A stretch of 64,000 nucleotides of DNA, taken from Paludibacteraceae bacterium. Lineage in GTDB: Bacteria > Bacteroidota > Bacteroidia > Bacteroidales > Paludibacteraceae. The first letter of the stretch is position 1, and each line of letters opens with the position of its first letter. The notes beneath the pieces were generated by a model. That model saw nothing but the letters and a program-made list of their open reading frames with translations, was not told the origin of the DNA and did no database searches. Shown here piece after piece: positions 33,179 through 41,487 of the stretch. A program made the position numbers and the translations under genes. The stretch spans positions 1 to 64,000 of the forward strand of contig JAGCWA010000046.1 in assembly GCA_017962085.1 (NCBI GenBank), read 5' to 3'.

Positions 33179-33433
33179 ATGAAAGGTTTCGGAATCCTTA
33201 TGGTCATCACGTTGGTGATTGTCGGTTTGTCGCTCCTCTTGTTGGGTGTACAGACTTTCTTCTCGAGGAAGAGGAAATTCCCGGACATGCACGTCGGAGG
33301 GAACAAGGCCTTGGCCAAGAAGGGCATTTATTGCGTGCAGACGCAGGACGCCCTGGCGCGGCGGAACGCTACGTCCAAGGTGAAGGCTGACCCTGAGGAA
33401 TCGGAGGATGCCGCTGGATTTGACGGAAAGTAA
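33179..33433 (+). CDS. Small membrane protein, 84 residues, conserved-looking HVGGNKAL motif
   Basis: Start at ATG 33179; a GTG two codons earlier is possible. One N-terminal membrane helix (residues ~4-27, GILMVITLVIVGLSLLLLGV), then a basic stretch RKRKFPDMHVGGNKALAKKGIYCVQTQDALARRN and an acidic tail. This arrangement recalls small Bacteroidetes proteins often labelled 'membrane or secreted protein'. Function is unknown. It is 11 bases upstream of the OmpH-like gene and likely co-transcribed. Confidence 0.75.
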   Translation: MKGFGILMVITLVIVGLSLLLLGVQTFFSRKRKFPDMHVGGNKALAKKGIYCVQTQDALARRNATSKVKADPEESEDAAGFDGK

Positions 33434-33444
33434 ATTATTAAGAT

Positions 33445-34089
33445 ATGAAGTATTTTAACTCATTTTTTGTGGCGTTTGTTGCACTCGCCATTTTATCATT
33501 TTATGGTTGTAAGGGCAAACCATCTGCGCAGGAGCCGACCGATTCTTCGGATTCTGTTTCTGTAAGTACTGAAAGCCCTGCTGATGAAGCTTCCGAGAAG
33601 ACTGCATCCGTTTTCCCTGTGGCATACGTGGATGTGGATTCCCTCTTGCTCGAGTATGACTTCGCCAAGAAGCTGAACGAGGTCTTGTTGAAGAGGGAGG
33701 AGAAGTCCCGCAAGGAGCTGGCGAACGCTCAAGTGAAGCTCCAAAAGGATTATGAGGCGTTCCAAAAGAAGTACCAGGCGGGCGGATTCCTGACGGAGGC
33801 CACCTTGCAGAGCGAACAGGCTAACCTCTACAAACAAGATCAGGATCTGCAGTTGCTGGAGAAGAAACTGACGAAGGAACTGATGGACGAGCAACTGAAG
33901 ATGAATATCCAGTTGCGCGATACCGTGGCCGCTTTCTTCAAAATCTACAATGCGGACAAGCGTTTCAAACTTATCTTGAGCAATGCGAATTCCGACAATG
34001 TGTTGTTCGCCGATGAGGCCCTGAACATCACACACGACGTGATAGAGCAGTTGAACCTGCGCTATGCGGCACAACAAAAGACAAAATAA
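33445..34089 (+). CDS. OmpH/Skp-family periplasmic chaperone
   Basis: A 214-residue protein. Lipoprotein-like signal (AILSFYGCKG; cysteine near residue 22), a Ser/Thr/Glu linker, then AYVDVDSLLLEYDFAKKLNEVL and a long coiled coil (about residues 75-165, rich in Lys/Glu/Gln), ending with a short beta segment (FKLILSNANSDNVLFAD). This is the Skp fold: a small beta body with helical tentacles that holds unfolded outer-membrane proteins. Lipidation would tether it to a membrane, unlike soluble E. coli Skp. Confidence 0.88.
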   Translation: MKYFNSFFVAFVALAILSFYGCKGKPSAQEPTDSSDSVSVSTESPADEASEKTASVFPVAYVDVDSLLLEYDFAKKLNEVLLKREEKSRKELANAQVKLQKDYEAFQKKYQAGGFLTEATLQSEQANLYKQDQDLQLLEKKLTKELMDEQLKMNIQLRDTVAAFFKIYNADKRFKLILSNANSDNVLFADEALNITHDVIEQLNLRYAAQQKTK

Positions 34090-34114
34090 TTTTTGTTTAA
34101 ATATCTTCGAGAAA

Positions 34115-34146
34115 GGGAGGAAGTCTTATGGTTTCCTCCTTTTTTT
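34115..34146 (+). terminator. Terminator of the OmpH-like gene
   Basis: Stem AGGAGGAA-type/TTCCTCCT with a loop of about 10 bases, followed by TTTTTTT. Confidence 0.82.
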
Positions 34147-34189
34147 GTGGAGGAAAGCGTGCGGGTTGAATCGACGTTTCTTCCCTTTA

Positions 34190-34218
34190 AATTTTTAATT
34201 CTTAACTCTTAATTTTAT
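34190..34218. repeat. AT-rich interspersed repeat, family A, overlapping a promoter region
   Basis: Units aattcttaactcttaatttt just upstream of a TATTTTTG -7 element that precedes the 34246 gene. Confidence 0.5.
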
Positions 34219-34245
34219 TTTTGCATACACGAAAAGGAATACGAT

Positions 34246-35034
34246 ATGTTGAAAGTTGAAGAATTGCCTAAGGAGCAGATTTATGTGGCCGCTCATCCCG
34301 ACCACTTCCCGGAGACAGCATTGGAGTTGGCTAAGAAGTTAGCGGACGCCCACGACAAGCAGATATGTTTGTTGGGCGTGTTGGATAGAAAAGAGAACTC
34401 CTCTTTTTATGAGAATGCGTTCGAGTCGTGGAAGTGTCGGATCGGTTTCCCCGTCAACTATTTCGTGTTGGATGATGATTTCACGGATTTCATGGAATTC
34501 GTGGAGGCGGTCATCCTGATCTTCGAGGTCTCCGATGTGCCGCCATTCAATAAGCCGCTCAACCAGTTGAAGCTCTGCCGTGAGTTGAGGATTCCTTACT
34601 ATTTCGTGAAACCAGGGCAACAAATCGCTTTCGACCGTGTGCTCGTGCCGATTGGTTTCTTGGTGGAGGAGCGCGAGAAGGGCGTCTTCTGCCGTGGTAT
34701 GGGCATGCACTTCCACTCGCACATCATGTTGATGGTGGCCAACGACTATGGCACGCGGGCGCAACAGAACGCGGAGGCGATCAAAGCGTTGATGGACAAA
34801 GGCTCCGTGGAGTATGAAAATGTGGAGGCGAAGAAGAATAGTTTCAAGGTGGAATTGGAGGCTGTGGACCGGGTGATGGAGTTGGATGCGAGCCTTTTGA
34901 TGATCTCCGCGTCGCGCGATTATGGCATGGACGACATTCTTTTCGGTCCGAAGGAATTGAAGGTTATAAAGAAATCCGTCGTTCCGTTGATGGTTATTAA
35001 CCCTAGAAAAGACCTCTATACGCTGTGTAATTAG
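34246..35034 (+). CDS. Universal-stress-protein-like protein (two USP-type halves)
   Basis: A 262-residue cytoplasmic protein. Each half has the Rossmann-like beta-alpha rhythm of USP domains (first: IYVAAHPDHFPETALELAKKLAD; second: FDRVLVPIGFLVEEREKG ... HIMLMVANDYGTRAQQNAEAIKALMD). The end has LLMISASRDYGMDDILFGPKELKVIKKSVVPLMVINP. This matches the G-S-x-x-x-V-x-x-x-x-x-P-V-x-x-V end of USPs in outline, but without the glycines of the ATP-binding motif. It is therefore probably a non-ATP-binding type. Function unknown. Confidence 0.65.
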   Translation: MLKVEELPKEQIYVAAHPDHFPETALELAKKLADAHDKQICLLGVLDRKENSSFYENAFESWKCRIGFPVNYFVLDDDFTDFMEFVEAVILIFEVSDVPPFNKPLNQLKLCRELRIPYYFVKPGQQIAFDRVLVPIGFLVEEREKGVFCRGMGMHFHSHIMLMVANDYGTRAQQNAEAIKALMDKGSVEYENVEAKKNSFKVELEAVDRVMELDASLLMISASRDYGMDDILFGPKELKVIKKSVVPLMVINPRKDLYTLCN

Positions 35035-35186
35035 GGGCTTCGTCGAACGAAATGCCTGTTTCATCGATTGTTTTGCCTGATTAGTCCGTAAATTGGTGAT
35101 AATCAGTAAAATCCGCTTGTTTTGGCATGGAGTTTGTACTATTTTTGATAGGAAACAAAATGTAAAACGTTCTAAATTTTACGGTC

Positions 35187-36425
35187 ATGAAAACAAATAA
35201 GATTATCGCAATTCTCATTACAGTTTTGGTAATGGTTTGCACCTCAGCAACCGCCCAAAGACATGGTGGTCGTCAGGGCGGACAACAAAGAATGGAAATG
35301 AGAAATGGTTCTCGCAGTAATAACAATATTAACAATGCACCAACGCACAGACAGAATAACCAATCGTCGTTTAACAGCAGACACTCCGCTCCTAGTCAGA
35401 GCAGGGTAGGCAACGGGGTCGCTCCGCAGCACAGCGCCGCACCTCGTGGGGGAAATTTCGGACAACGTCATCAGGCGGCTTCTCCAGCTCCTGCACAACG
35501 TCCGCAAATCGCACAGCAACGTCCTCCGCACTCAGCTGCGCCTAGGTCAAGCAATACCGGTCCTCGTCAACCACAGGCTTCTGCTCCCCGTGGAGGTGCT
35601 CCGGCTCCTCAGCACAGACCTTCAGCTCCGGCACCAGCACATCATCGTGCTCCGGCTGTCTCTCACGCTCCTAAGGCTCCAGCGCCTCATCATGGACCAG
35701 CTGTGCATAGAGGTCCTGCCCCTCACCACGGACCAGCTGTGCATAGAGGTCCTGCCCCTCACCACGGACCTGCTCCTCATGCAGCGGTTCGTCCGAGGAC
35801 TCATCACCCACATCCGGTAGTCGTTCCTCGCGGACACTCTCCGATCGTGTACCATAACGGCAGACCTTATCGTTCAGCCATGCACCCTCGTGCGCATCAT
35901 TTCGTTGACTCCCACGGAGTTAGGTTCTACGTCCACAACGGACACTTCTATCGTCAGCACCCAACCTTTGGGTTCGAGTTGATCCATCGTCCAGTAAACT
36001 TGGTACTGACTGCTTTGCCGTTCGCCTGCGTGACTGTTAATTTGGGTGGTGTTGATTACTGGTACGGCAACGGCGTATGGTTCGCCAGAAGAGGCGTGAG
36101 CGGATATGTGGTGATTGACAGACCAGTGGCTGCCGCAAACGAAGTATACGTGCAAGTCCTCCCTGTAGGTGCTTCGGCAGTTGTTGTCAACGGTGTCACT
36201 TACTACAACTACAACGAGACTTGGTTCATGCCTACCGCACAGGGCTATGTTATCGTTGGCAGCCCGGAGGATGATGTGTTGCTCCCTGACGCTAATATCG
36301 TCACCACGTTGCCGGAGGGCAGCAAGAGAGTAGTTGTCAACAACCGCCTCTATTGGTATGGCGCCGACACTTGGTTCCTGCCTGTGACGGGAGGCTACAT
36401 GATTGTGAATGAGCCGTATAAATAA
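35187..36425 (+). CDS. Secreted His/Pro/Ala-rich protein with C-terminal DUF6515-like repeats
   Basis: A 412-residue protein. Signal peptide (ending TSATAQ, about residue 23), then a long disordered region (residues 25-220) rich in Gln, Asn, Pro, Ala and His, including tandem GPAVHRGPAPHH units near 170-195. The C-terminal half is structured: three related segments of the form V-x-V-N-G-V-x-Y-Y-Y-x-x-x-x-W-F (DYWYGNGVWFARR; TYYNYNETWFMPT; LYWYGADTWFLPV), each followed by GYVIV or GYMIV. This C-terminal repeat is seen in DUF6515-type envelope proteins. Histidine clusters could bind metal (inference). A TATTTTTG element lies near 35133. Confidence 0.72.
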   Translation: MKTNKIIAILITVLVMVCTSATAQRHGGRQGGQQRMEMRNGSRSNNNINNAPTHRQNNQSSFNSRHSAPSQSRVGNGVAPQHSAAPRGGNFGQRHQAASPAPAQRPQIAQQRPPHSAAPRSSNTGPRQPQASAPRGGAPAPQHRPSAPAPAHHRAPAVSHAPKAPAPHHGPAVHRGPAPHHGPAVHRGPAPHHGPAPHAAVRPRTHHPHPVVVPRGHSPIVYHNGRPYRSAMHPRAHHFVDSHGVRFYVHNGHFYRQHPTFGFELIHRPVNLVLTALPFACVTVNLGGVDYWYGNGVWFARRGVSGYVVIDRPVAAANEVYVQVLPVGASAVVVNGVTYYNYNETWFMPTAQGYVIVGSPEDDVLLPDANIVTTLPEGSKRVVVNNRLYWYGADTWFLPVTGGYMIVNEPYK

Positions 36426-36451
36426 ACGTTGACATAAGCAGATGTGTTTCT

Positions 36452-36487
36452 GGGGCGTCTTCCGAAAAGGGATGACGCCCCTTTTTT
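36452..36487 (+). terminator. Terminator of the His/Pro-rich gene
   Basis: Stem GGGGCGTC/GACGCCCC followed by TTTTTT, 26 bases after the stop codon. Confidence 0.9.
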
Positions 36488-36593
36488 GACGAAATAATCC
36501 ATCCTTTTGGGACGATTGTCCATGTCCGCACGTGCTCTTCACACTATCTTTGTGACGTTCAATGATATTAATACTTTTAGAAAACCATGTAAC

Positions 36594-36624
36594 TTTACCT
36601 TTACGAAGAAGAACCTTACTTTTG
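36594..36624 (+). promoter_or_regulatory. Orphan promoter between the His/Pro-rich gene and tex
   Basis: TTTA (36594-36597), 19 bases, TACTTTTG (36617-36624). It lies between two terminators and reads into no protein gene. Confidence 0.5.
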
Positions 36625-36630
36625 ATTGCA

Positions 36631-36688
36631 GTATTTTTGGGTTATTATAGCAGAGGAGGCGATGCGTTTCGACTCCTCTGTTTTTTTT
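36631..36688 (+). ncRNA. Candidate small RNA of about 58 nt
   Basis: From the transcription start predicted by the orphan promoter to the end of a T8 tract. The RNA would have a ~20-nt single-stranded T-rich 5' part and a hairpin with an 8-bp stem CAGAGGAG/CTCCTCTG (36651-36680) and 14-nt loop. No open frame of note. It is not recognisable as 6S, tmRNA, SRP RNA or a known riboswitch. Both ends are predictions, and transcription is unproven. Confidence 0.4.
36651..36688 (+). terminator. Terminator before the tex promoter
   Basis: Stem CAGAGGAG/CTCCTCTG, 14-base loop, T8. Confidence 0.85.
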
Positions 36689-36724
36689 CTGTCAATCGCC
36701 TTCTCGTTTCGTGCCGTAAAAAAT

Positions 36725-36755
36725 ATTGTAAATGCTGAAAAATCGTGTAACTTTG
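36725..36755 (+). promoter_or_regulatory. Promoter of tex
   Basis: ATTG (36725-36728), 19 bases, TAACTTTG (36748-36755). Confidence 0.7.
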
Positions 36756-36848
36756 TATAGGAGATCATAGAACGATTGGCAGAGATCCCACTGACTTGGG
36801 CGGATTATGCCGCCACAGGGATTGGAAATCAATATTAAATATCTTTTT

Positions 36849-38966
36849 ATGCAGTTTGACTCTATTATCGCCCAGACGCTGAACATCCAGCAGAAACAAG
36901 TGGCGAATACATTGAAACTTTTGTCGGACGGGGCGACCATCCCGTTCATCAGCCGCTACCGTAAGGAGATGACGGGCGGTCTTACCGAAGTGGACATCCA
37001 AGAGATACAGATACAGTACGAGAAGCTTGTCGAGCTGGAGAAGCGCAAGGCGAGCGTCCTGAAGAGCATCGAGGAGCAGGGCAAGCTCACGCCTGAGCTG
37101 AAGAAGCGTATAGAGGCGTGTGTGACCCTGACGGAGGTGGAGGATATCTACCTTCCCTATAAACCGAAACGTCGTACCCGTGCGGAGGTGGCGAGAAGCA
37201 AAGGATTGGAGCCTTTGGCCAAGATACTCATGTGCCAGGTGAACAACGATGTGGAGGGCAAGGCGTTGCCTTTCGTGAAAGGGGACGTGCAGGATGTGGA
37301 GGATGCGTTGCAGGGCGCCCGTGACATCATCGCGGAGTGGGTGAGCGAGCAGGAGAACGCTCGCGGACGTATCCGTAGCCTCTTCTCGCATGAGGCTGTT
37401 ATCCAATCGAAGGTAGTGAAGGGCAAGGAGAAGGAGGCGGAGAAGTACCGTGACTACTTCGACATGAAGGAGCCGGCCCGCCGTTGTTCCTCCCATCGTC
37501 TGTTGGCGATGCGCCGCGGCGAGGCGGAGGGTTTCTTGCGGGTGGACATCTCTCCGGAGACTGATGCCGCACTGAATAGGCTGAATCCTTTGTTCGTGAA
37601 GGGCAGGACGGAGTCTTCCAAGCAGGTTGAGATGGCGGTGGCGGACGCTTATAAACGCTTGATCAAGCCTTCCATCGAGACGGAGTTCTCCGCCACGATG
37701 AAGGAGAAGGCGGACGACGAGGCGATTAAGGTTTTCTCGGAGAACTTGCGCCAACTATTGCTCTCTCCTCCGTTGGGCGAAAAGCGGGTGTTGGCGATCG
37801 ACCCTGGCTATCGTACGGGCTGTAAGGTGGTTTGTCTGGATGCGCAAGGCAATCTATTGCACAATGAGACAATTTATCCGCACCCGCCACAGAACGAGCG
37901 GGCGCAGGCGATGACGAAGATATCGAAGCTGGTGGAGGCGTACAAGATCGAGGCGATCTCCATCGGTAATGGTACGGCGGGCCGTGAGACGGAACAATTC
38001 ATCCAAAGCATACGGTTCGACCGCAAGGTGCAGGTTTTCGTGGTGAGCGAGAGTGGCGCCTCCATCTACTCCGCTTCGGCGGTGGCTAGGGAGGAGTTCC
38101 CGAACTACGACGTGACGGTGCGCGGGGCGGTCTCCATCGGCCGTCGCCTGATGGACCCCTTGGCGGAATTGGTGAAGATCGATGCCAAGTCTATCGGTGT
38201 GGGGCAATACCAGCATGACGTGGACCAGACGAAGCTGAAGCGTTCGTTGGACCAGACGGTGGAGAATAGCGTGAACCTTGTGGGGGTGAACCTGAACACG
38301 GCGAGCAAGCATCTGCTGAACTATATTTCAGGACTTGGCCCGCAGTTGGCGCAGAACATCGTGGACTATCGTGCCGCCAATGGTGCGTTCTCCTCGCGTA
38401 AGCAGTTGATGGATGTTCCTCGCCTAGGGAACAAGGCTTTCGAGCAGTGTGCGGGCTTCCTACGCATCCCTGACGCGGAAAATCCGTTGGACAACACGGC
38501 GGTGCACCCGGAGAGCTACGGTATCGTGGAGAAGATGGCGAAGTCGCTCAAGTGCTCCGTTGCCGAGCTCATTCAAAACAAGGAGTTGAAGAAGCAGTTG
38601 AACCTGAATGATTATGTGAGCGATAAGGTGGGTCTGCCTACCTTGAACGATATCATGGAGGAGCTCGACAAGCCTGGTTTGGACAGACGCAAGGCCATCA
38701 AGGTGTTTGAGTTCGATCCTACCATCCACGTGATCGAGGATGTGAAGATCGGGCAGGTTTATCCTGGCATTGTCACGAATGTCACTAACTTCGGCGCTTT
38801 TGTCGATATAGGCGTGAAGGAGAATGGCTTGGTGCATATCTCCCAGATGGCGGACCATTTCGTCAGCAACCCTGCCGACGTGGTCTCCCTGCACCAGCAT
38901 GTGGAGGTGAAGGTCATCAATGTGGATCTGGAGAGGAAAAGAATCCAGCTATCCATGGTTCTATGA
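36849..38966 (+). CDS. tex: Tex-family RNA-binding transcription accessory protein
   Basis: A 705-residue protein with the full Tex plan: N-terminal helical domain (TIPFISRYRKEMTGGL), central YqgF/RNase H-like domain (RVLAIDPGYRTGCKVVCLD), helix-hairpin-helix repeats (LLNYISGLGPQLAQNIVDYRAANG; LMDVPRLGNKAFEQCAGFLRI), and a C-terminal S1 domain (GQVYPGIVTNVTNFGAFVDIGVKENGLVHISQMAD). Tex binds RNA and affects transcription and toxin expression in other bacteria. The ATG at 36849 is chosen because the upstream 14 codons are non-conserved leader. Confidence 0.95.
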   Translation: MQFDSIIAQTLNIQQKQVANTLKLLSDGATIPFISRYRKEMTGGLTEVDIQEIQIQYEKLVELEKRKASVLKSIEEQGKLTPELKKRIEACVTLTEVEDIYLPYKPKRRTRAEVARSKGLEPLAKILMCQVNNDVEGKALPFVKGDVQDVEDALQGARDIIAEWVSEQENARGRIRSLFSHEAVIQSKVVKGKEKEAEKYRDYFDMKEPARRCSSHRLLAMRRGEAEGFLRVDISPETDAALNRLNPLFVKGRTESSKQVEMAVADAYKRLIKPSIETEFSATMKEKADDEAIKVFSENLRQLLLSPPLGEKRVLAIDPGYRTGCKVVCLDAQGNLLHNETIYPHPPQNERAQAMTKISKLVEAYKIEAISIGNGTAGRETEQFIQSIRFDRKVQVFVVSESGASIYSASAVAREEFPNYDVTVRGAVSIGRRLMDPLAELVKIDAKSIGVGQYQHDVDQTKLKRSLDQTVENSVNLVGVNLNTASKHLLNYISGLGPQLAQNIVDYRAANGAFSSRKQLMDVPRLGNKAFEQCAGFLRIPDAENPLDNTAVHPESYGIVEKMAKSLKCSVAELIQNKELKKQLNLNDYVSDKVGLPTLNDIMEELDKPGLDRRKAIKVFEFDPTIHVIEDVKIGQVYPGIVTNVTNFGAFVDIGVKENGLVHISQMADHFVSNPADVVSLHQHVEVKVINVDLERKRIQLSMVL

Positions 38967-38976
38967 TTGACCGTCC

Positions 38977-39003
38977 GTAGAGACGATGTGCAATCGTCTC
39001 CAC
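38977..39003. repeat. Palindromic intergenic element (GAGACGAT type)
   Basis: GTAGAGACGAT, a short loop, then ATCGTCTCCAC: an 8-bp perfect stem 10 bases after tex, without a T-run. It resembles the GTAGAGACGC-type palindromes that recur between genes in many bacteria, so it is probably REP-like rather than a terminator. Confidence 0.5.
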
Positions 39004-39032
39004 AATGCGATGCGTTTTATATGTTTTACCCT

Positions 39033-39076
39033 GTAAAAAAAAGGATACCCATGAAAACCATGGGTATCCCTTTTTT
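39033..39076. terminator. Bidirectional terminator between tex and nhaD
   Basis: Stem GGATACCCATG/CATGGGTATCC, loop AAAAC, A8 on the left and T6 on the right. It serves both convergent genes. Confidence 0.9.
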
Positions 39077-39094
39077 CTATCGTTTTGTGTTTCG

Positions 39095-40504
39095 TTATAG
39101 ACCGAACAATGGTCGGATCACCTCTTCTTGCAGGATGAAGACCCCTGCTCCGGAAATGTAGCCGATGAAGGCGAGGAGAGAGATGTTCTTCAGGTACCAT
39201 CCGAAATCCACCTTCTCAAGACCCATGACAACGACGCCGGCCGCAGAACCGATGATTAGGATGGAACCGCCCACGCCTGCGCAGTAAGCCAAGAACATCC
39301 AGAATACACCGTCCGTTGCGAGCATACCCGTAGCGGTGATGTCATACATACCCATGCAGCCCGCAACCAATGGCACATTGTCCACGATGGAGGAGAGCAC
39401 ACCGATGATGATGTCGATGAGGTATGGATTGCCCACTGTCCTGTCGAGGAAGCTTGCCAATTCGGCGAGGATTCCAGCGCATTGCAGGGCGTTTACAGCC
39501 ATCAGGATACCGAGGAAGAATAGGATGGTGGTGAAGTCCACTTTTTTCAACACTACGGAGATTCTGGCCTTCGCGTTCTCAGGCACTTGTTTCTTCTTGT
39601 GGTAGAGCAATTCCGTGTATACCCAAAGCACACCTAAACCGAACAATACACCGATGAATGGAGGCAGGTGGGTGATGGTCTTGAAGATTGGCACGAAGAC
39701 CAAAGCACCGATTCCGAGGATGAATATCGTCTTTCTTTCCTTGTCCGTGATGATGTCCGTCGTGCTGGTGCTGCTGGAGGTCCCCTTAGGCGCCACCACA
39801 TCTCCCTTGATGGTGATGGTCTCTATCATCAATGGAATGATCATGGCGAATAAGGAAGGAATGAACAGGTTCGGGATCACGCCTGCGGTGGTGATGTTAC
39901 CCTTCACCCAAAGCATGATGGTGGTCACGTCACCGATAGGGGAGAAGGCTCCACCAGCGTTGGCTGCGATGACGATCAGGCAGGCGAATCTCCACCTCTC
40001 TGACTTGTCAGCGACGAGTTTGCGGAGCAACATGACCATCACGATGGTGGTCGTGAGGTTGTCCAATACGGCCGACATGAAGAAGGTGATGAAGGAGAGC
40101 ATCCACAAGAGCTTCTTCTTGTCCTGCGTGGTGATTCTGTCGGTGATGATGGAGAATCCCCTATGTGCGTCGATGAGTTCGACGATGGTCATCGCACCCA
40201 TGAGGAAGAATAGGGTTGAGGCCACATCTCCGAGCCCTTCAATGATTTGTACTTCAGTCACGTACTTGATGACCTTCTCATGGATGTCTGGCAATGATGC
40301 TGCCGCAGCTCCCAAACTGCTTAAGTTGAAATGTTCGATGAATTCTGAACTTGCCAATAGGATAGGTTCTGCGTTTAGCACGTAGATGGTCCAGAGAATG
40401 GCGCATAATAGCAGTGCCGATGCCGCCTTGTTGATCTTTAGCGGATGTTCCATCGCGATACTGGAGTATCCGATCAGGAACACTACAATCATTAAGATTT
40501 CCAT
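39095..40504 (-). CDS. nhaD: Na+/H+ antiporter NhaD
   Basis: A 469-residue membrane protein with about 12-13 hydrophobic helices. Diagnostic segments are LFFLMGAMTIVELIDAHRGF, LSFITFFMSAVLDNLTTTIVMVMLLRKL, VIAANAGGAFSPIGDVTTIMLW and GVLSSIVDNVPLVAGCMGMYD, the paired DN-containing helices of the ion transporter superfamily. It exchanges sodium for protons at the inner membrane. Length is normal for NhaD. Monocistronic. Confidence 0.93.
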   Translation of the reverse strand: MEILMIVVFLIGYSSIAMEHPLKINKAASALLLCAILWTIYVLNAEPILLASSEFIEHFNLSSLGAAAASLPDIHEKVIKYVTEVQIIEGLGDVASTLFFLMGAMTIVELIDAHRGFSIITDRITTQDKKKLLWMLSFITFFMSAVLDNLTTTIVMVMLLRKLVADKSERWRFACLIVIAANAGGAFSPIGDVTTIMLWVKGNITTAGVIPNLFIPSLFAMIIPLMIETITIKGDVVAPKGTSSSTSTTDIITDKERKTIFILGIGALVFVPIFKTITHLPPFIGVLFGLGVLWVYTELLYHKKKQVPENAKARISVVLKKVDFTTILFFLGILMAVNALQCAGILAELASFLDRTVGNPYLIDIIIGVLSSIVDNVPLVAGCMGMYDITATGMLATDGVFWMFLAYCAGVGGSILIIGSAAGVVVMGLEKVDFGWYLKNISLLAFIGYISGAGVFILQEEVIRPLFGL

Positions 40505-40618
40505 TGTGTTTTTATATTGTTTTTTTTGTTATGTTTTTCCTTTCTTTCTTGCAAGCGCGAAATTAATCTTTTTTTGGAATATTTATACGTTATTATCTCC
40601 ACAATTTCTGTACTTGTT

Positions 40619-40652
40619 AAAAAAAAGAGGGAAGATGTGATCATCTTCCCTC
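40619..40652 (-). terminator. Terminator of tonB
   Basis: Stem GAGGGAAGAT/ATCTTCCCTC (40627-40652), with an A8 run at 40619-40626 that is a T-run on the minus strand. Confidence 0.88.
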
Positions 40653-40683
40653 CTGATGTATAATCCTTTTGGATTTTGCTTCA

Positions 40684-41391
40684 TTAATTCTTGCTCAACA
40701 CGAAGTTCACTGGTAATGTGAAGTAAGAAGCGCAAGGCTTGTTGTGTTGCTCGGCTGGTGTCCAAGCCGGCATTGCGTTTACGACGCGGAGAGCTTCCTG
40801 ATCCAACGCAGGGTCAACACTACGGATGACTTTGGCATCCTTGATGGTACCCTTGGAGGATACGACGAATTTCACGAACACTTTTCCTTCGATACCCTCG
40901 TCTATGGCGATCTGAGGATAGCTCAAGTTCTTGGAGAGATATTCCTTCAATTTGTCTGGTCCGCCAGGGAATTGTGCCTTCTTCTCCACTTTGACGAATG
41001 GAACCTCATCGTCTCCTTCATCATCATCTTTATCGAATGTCTTAGGCATTTCCATCGGCTTGTTCTGGCTTTCATTGATTTCCTTGACTGCCGCTGTCGT
41101 CTTCACCGTATCGTCCACGACCTTAAGCTCTTGTGGGTCTGGATCTGGTGTCTCTTGCTCCGGTTCTGGCTCTGGTTCTGGTTCCGGCTGGTCGTCTTGC
41201 GTTGTGGCATCTACCAACTCATCTTCAGGGGCAACTTCTGCCACGATTGAGTTCGGGTTGTAATCCTCCATAGTGCTTTTTGACCATTCGAAGCAGATGT
41301 AGGCTAAACCAAGAACGATGACAAGACCGATCAAGGTGAACATTGAACGTTTGTTGTTCAAGTCTGCTTGGGGTGATTTCTTAATTCTCAT
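40684..41391 (-). CDS. tonB: TonB-family energy transducer
   Basis: A 235-residue protein: short basic cytoplasmic start (RIKKSPQADLNNKRS), one membrane helix (about residues 18-36), an acidic Pro-Glu repeat (EPEPEPEPEQETPDPDP) spanning the periplasm, and a C-terminal TonB domain (FPGGPDKLKEYLSKNLSYPQIAIDEGIEGKVFVKFVVSSKG ... DPALDQEALRVVNAMPAWTPAEQ). It passes proton-motive energy to outer-membrane receptors. ExbB and ExbD are not adjacent. A TACATTTG -7 element lies at 41438-41445. Confidence 0.92.
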   Translation of the reverse strand: MRIKKSPQADLNNKRSMFTLIGLVIVLGLAYICFEWSKSTMEDYNPNSIVAEVAPEDELVDATTQDDQPEPEPEPEPEQETPDPDPQELKVVDDTVKTTAAVKEINESQNKPMEMPKTFDKDDDEGDDEVPFVKVEKKAQFPGGPDKLKEYLSKNLSYPQIAIDEGIEGKVFVKFVVSSKGTIKDAKVIRSVDPALDQEALRVVNAMPAWTPAEQHNKPCASYFTLPVNFVLSKN

Positions 41392-41487
41392 GATATATTC
41401 TTTTTTATTTAATTTCTCGTTTAATTACTTCGTTGTGCAAATGTAATATTTCTTGTGGAATTAATCTCTTAAATTTTATCTTTTTTT

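Noticed and set aside
36545-36552. TATCTTTG as a second promoter upstream of the candidate small RNA
   Set aside because: The -7 box matches, but no TTTG-like box lies 18-21 bases upstream.
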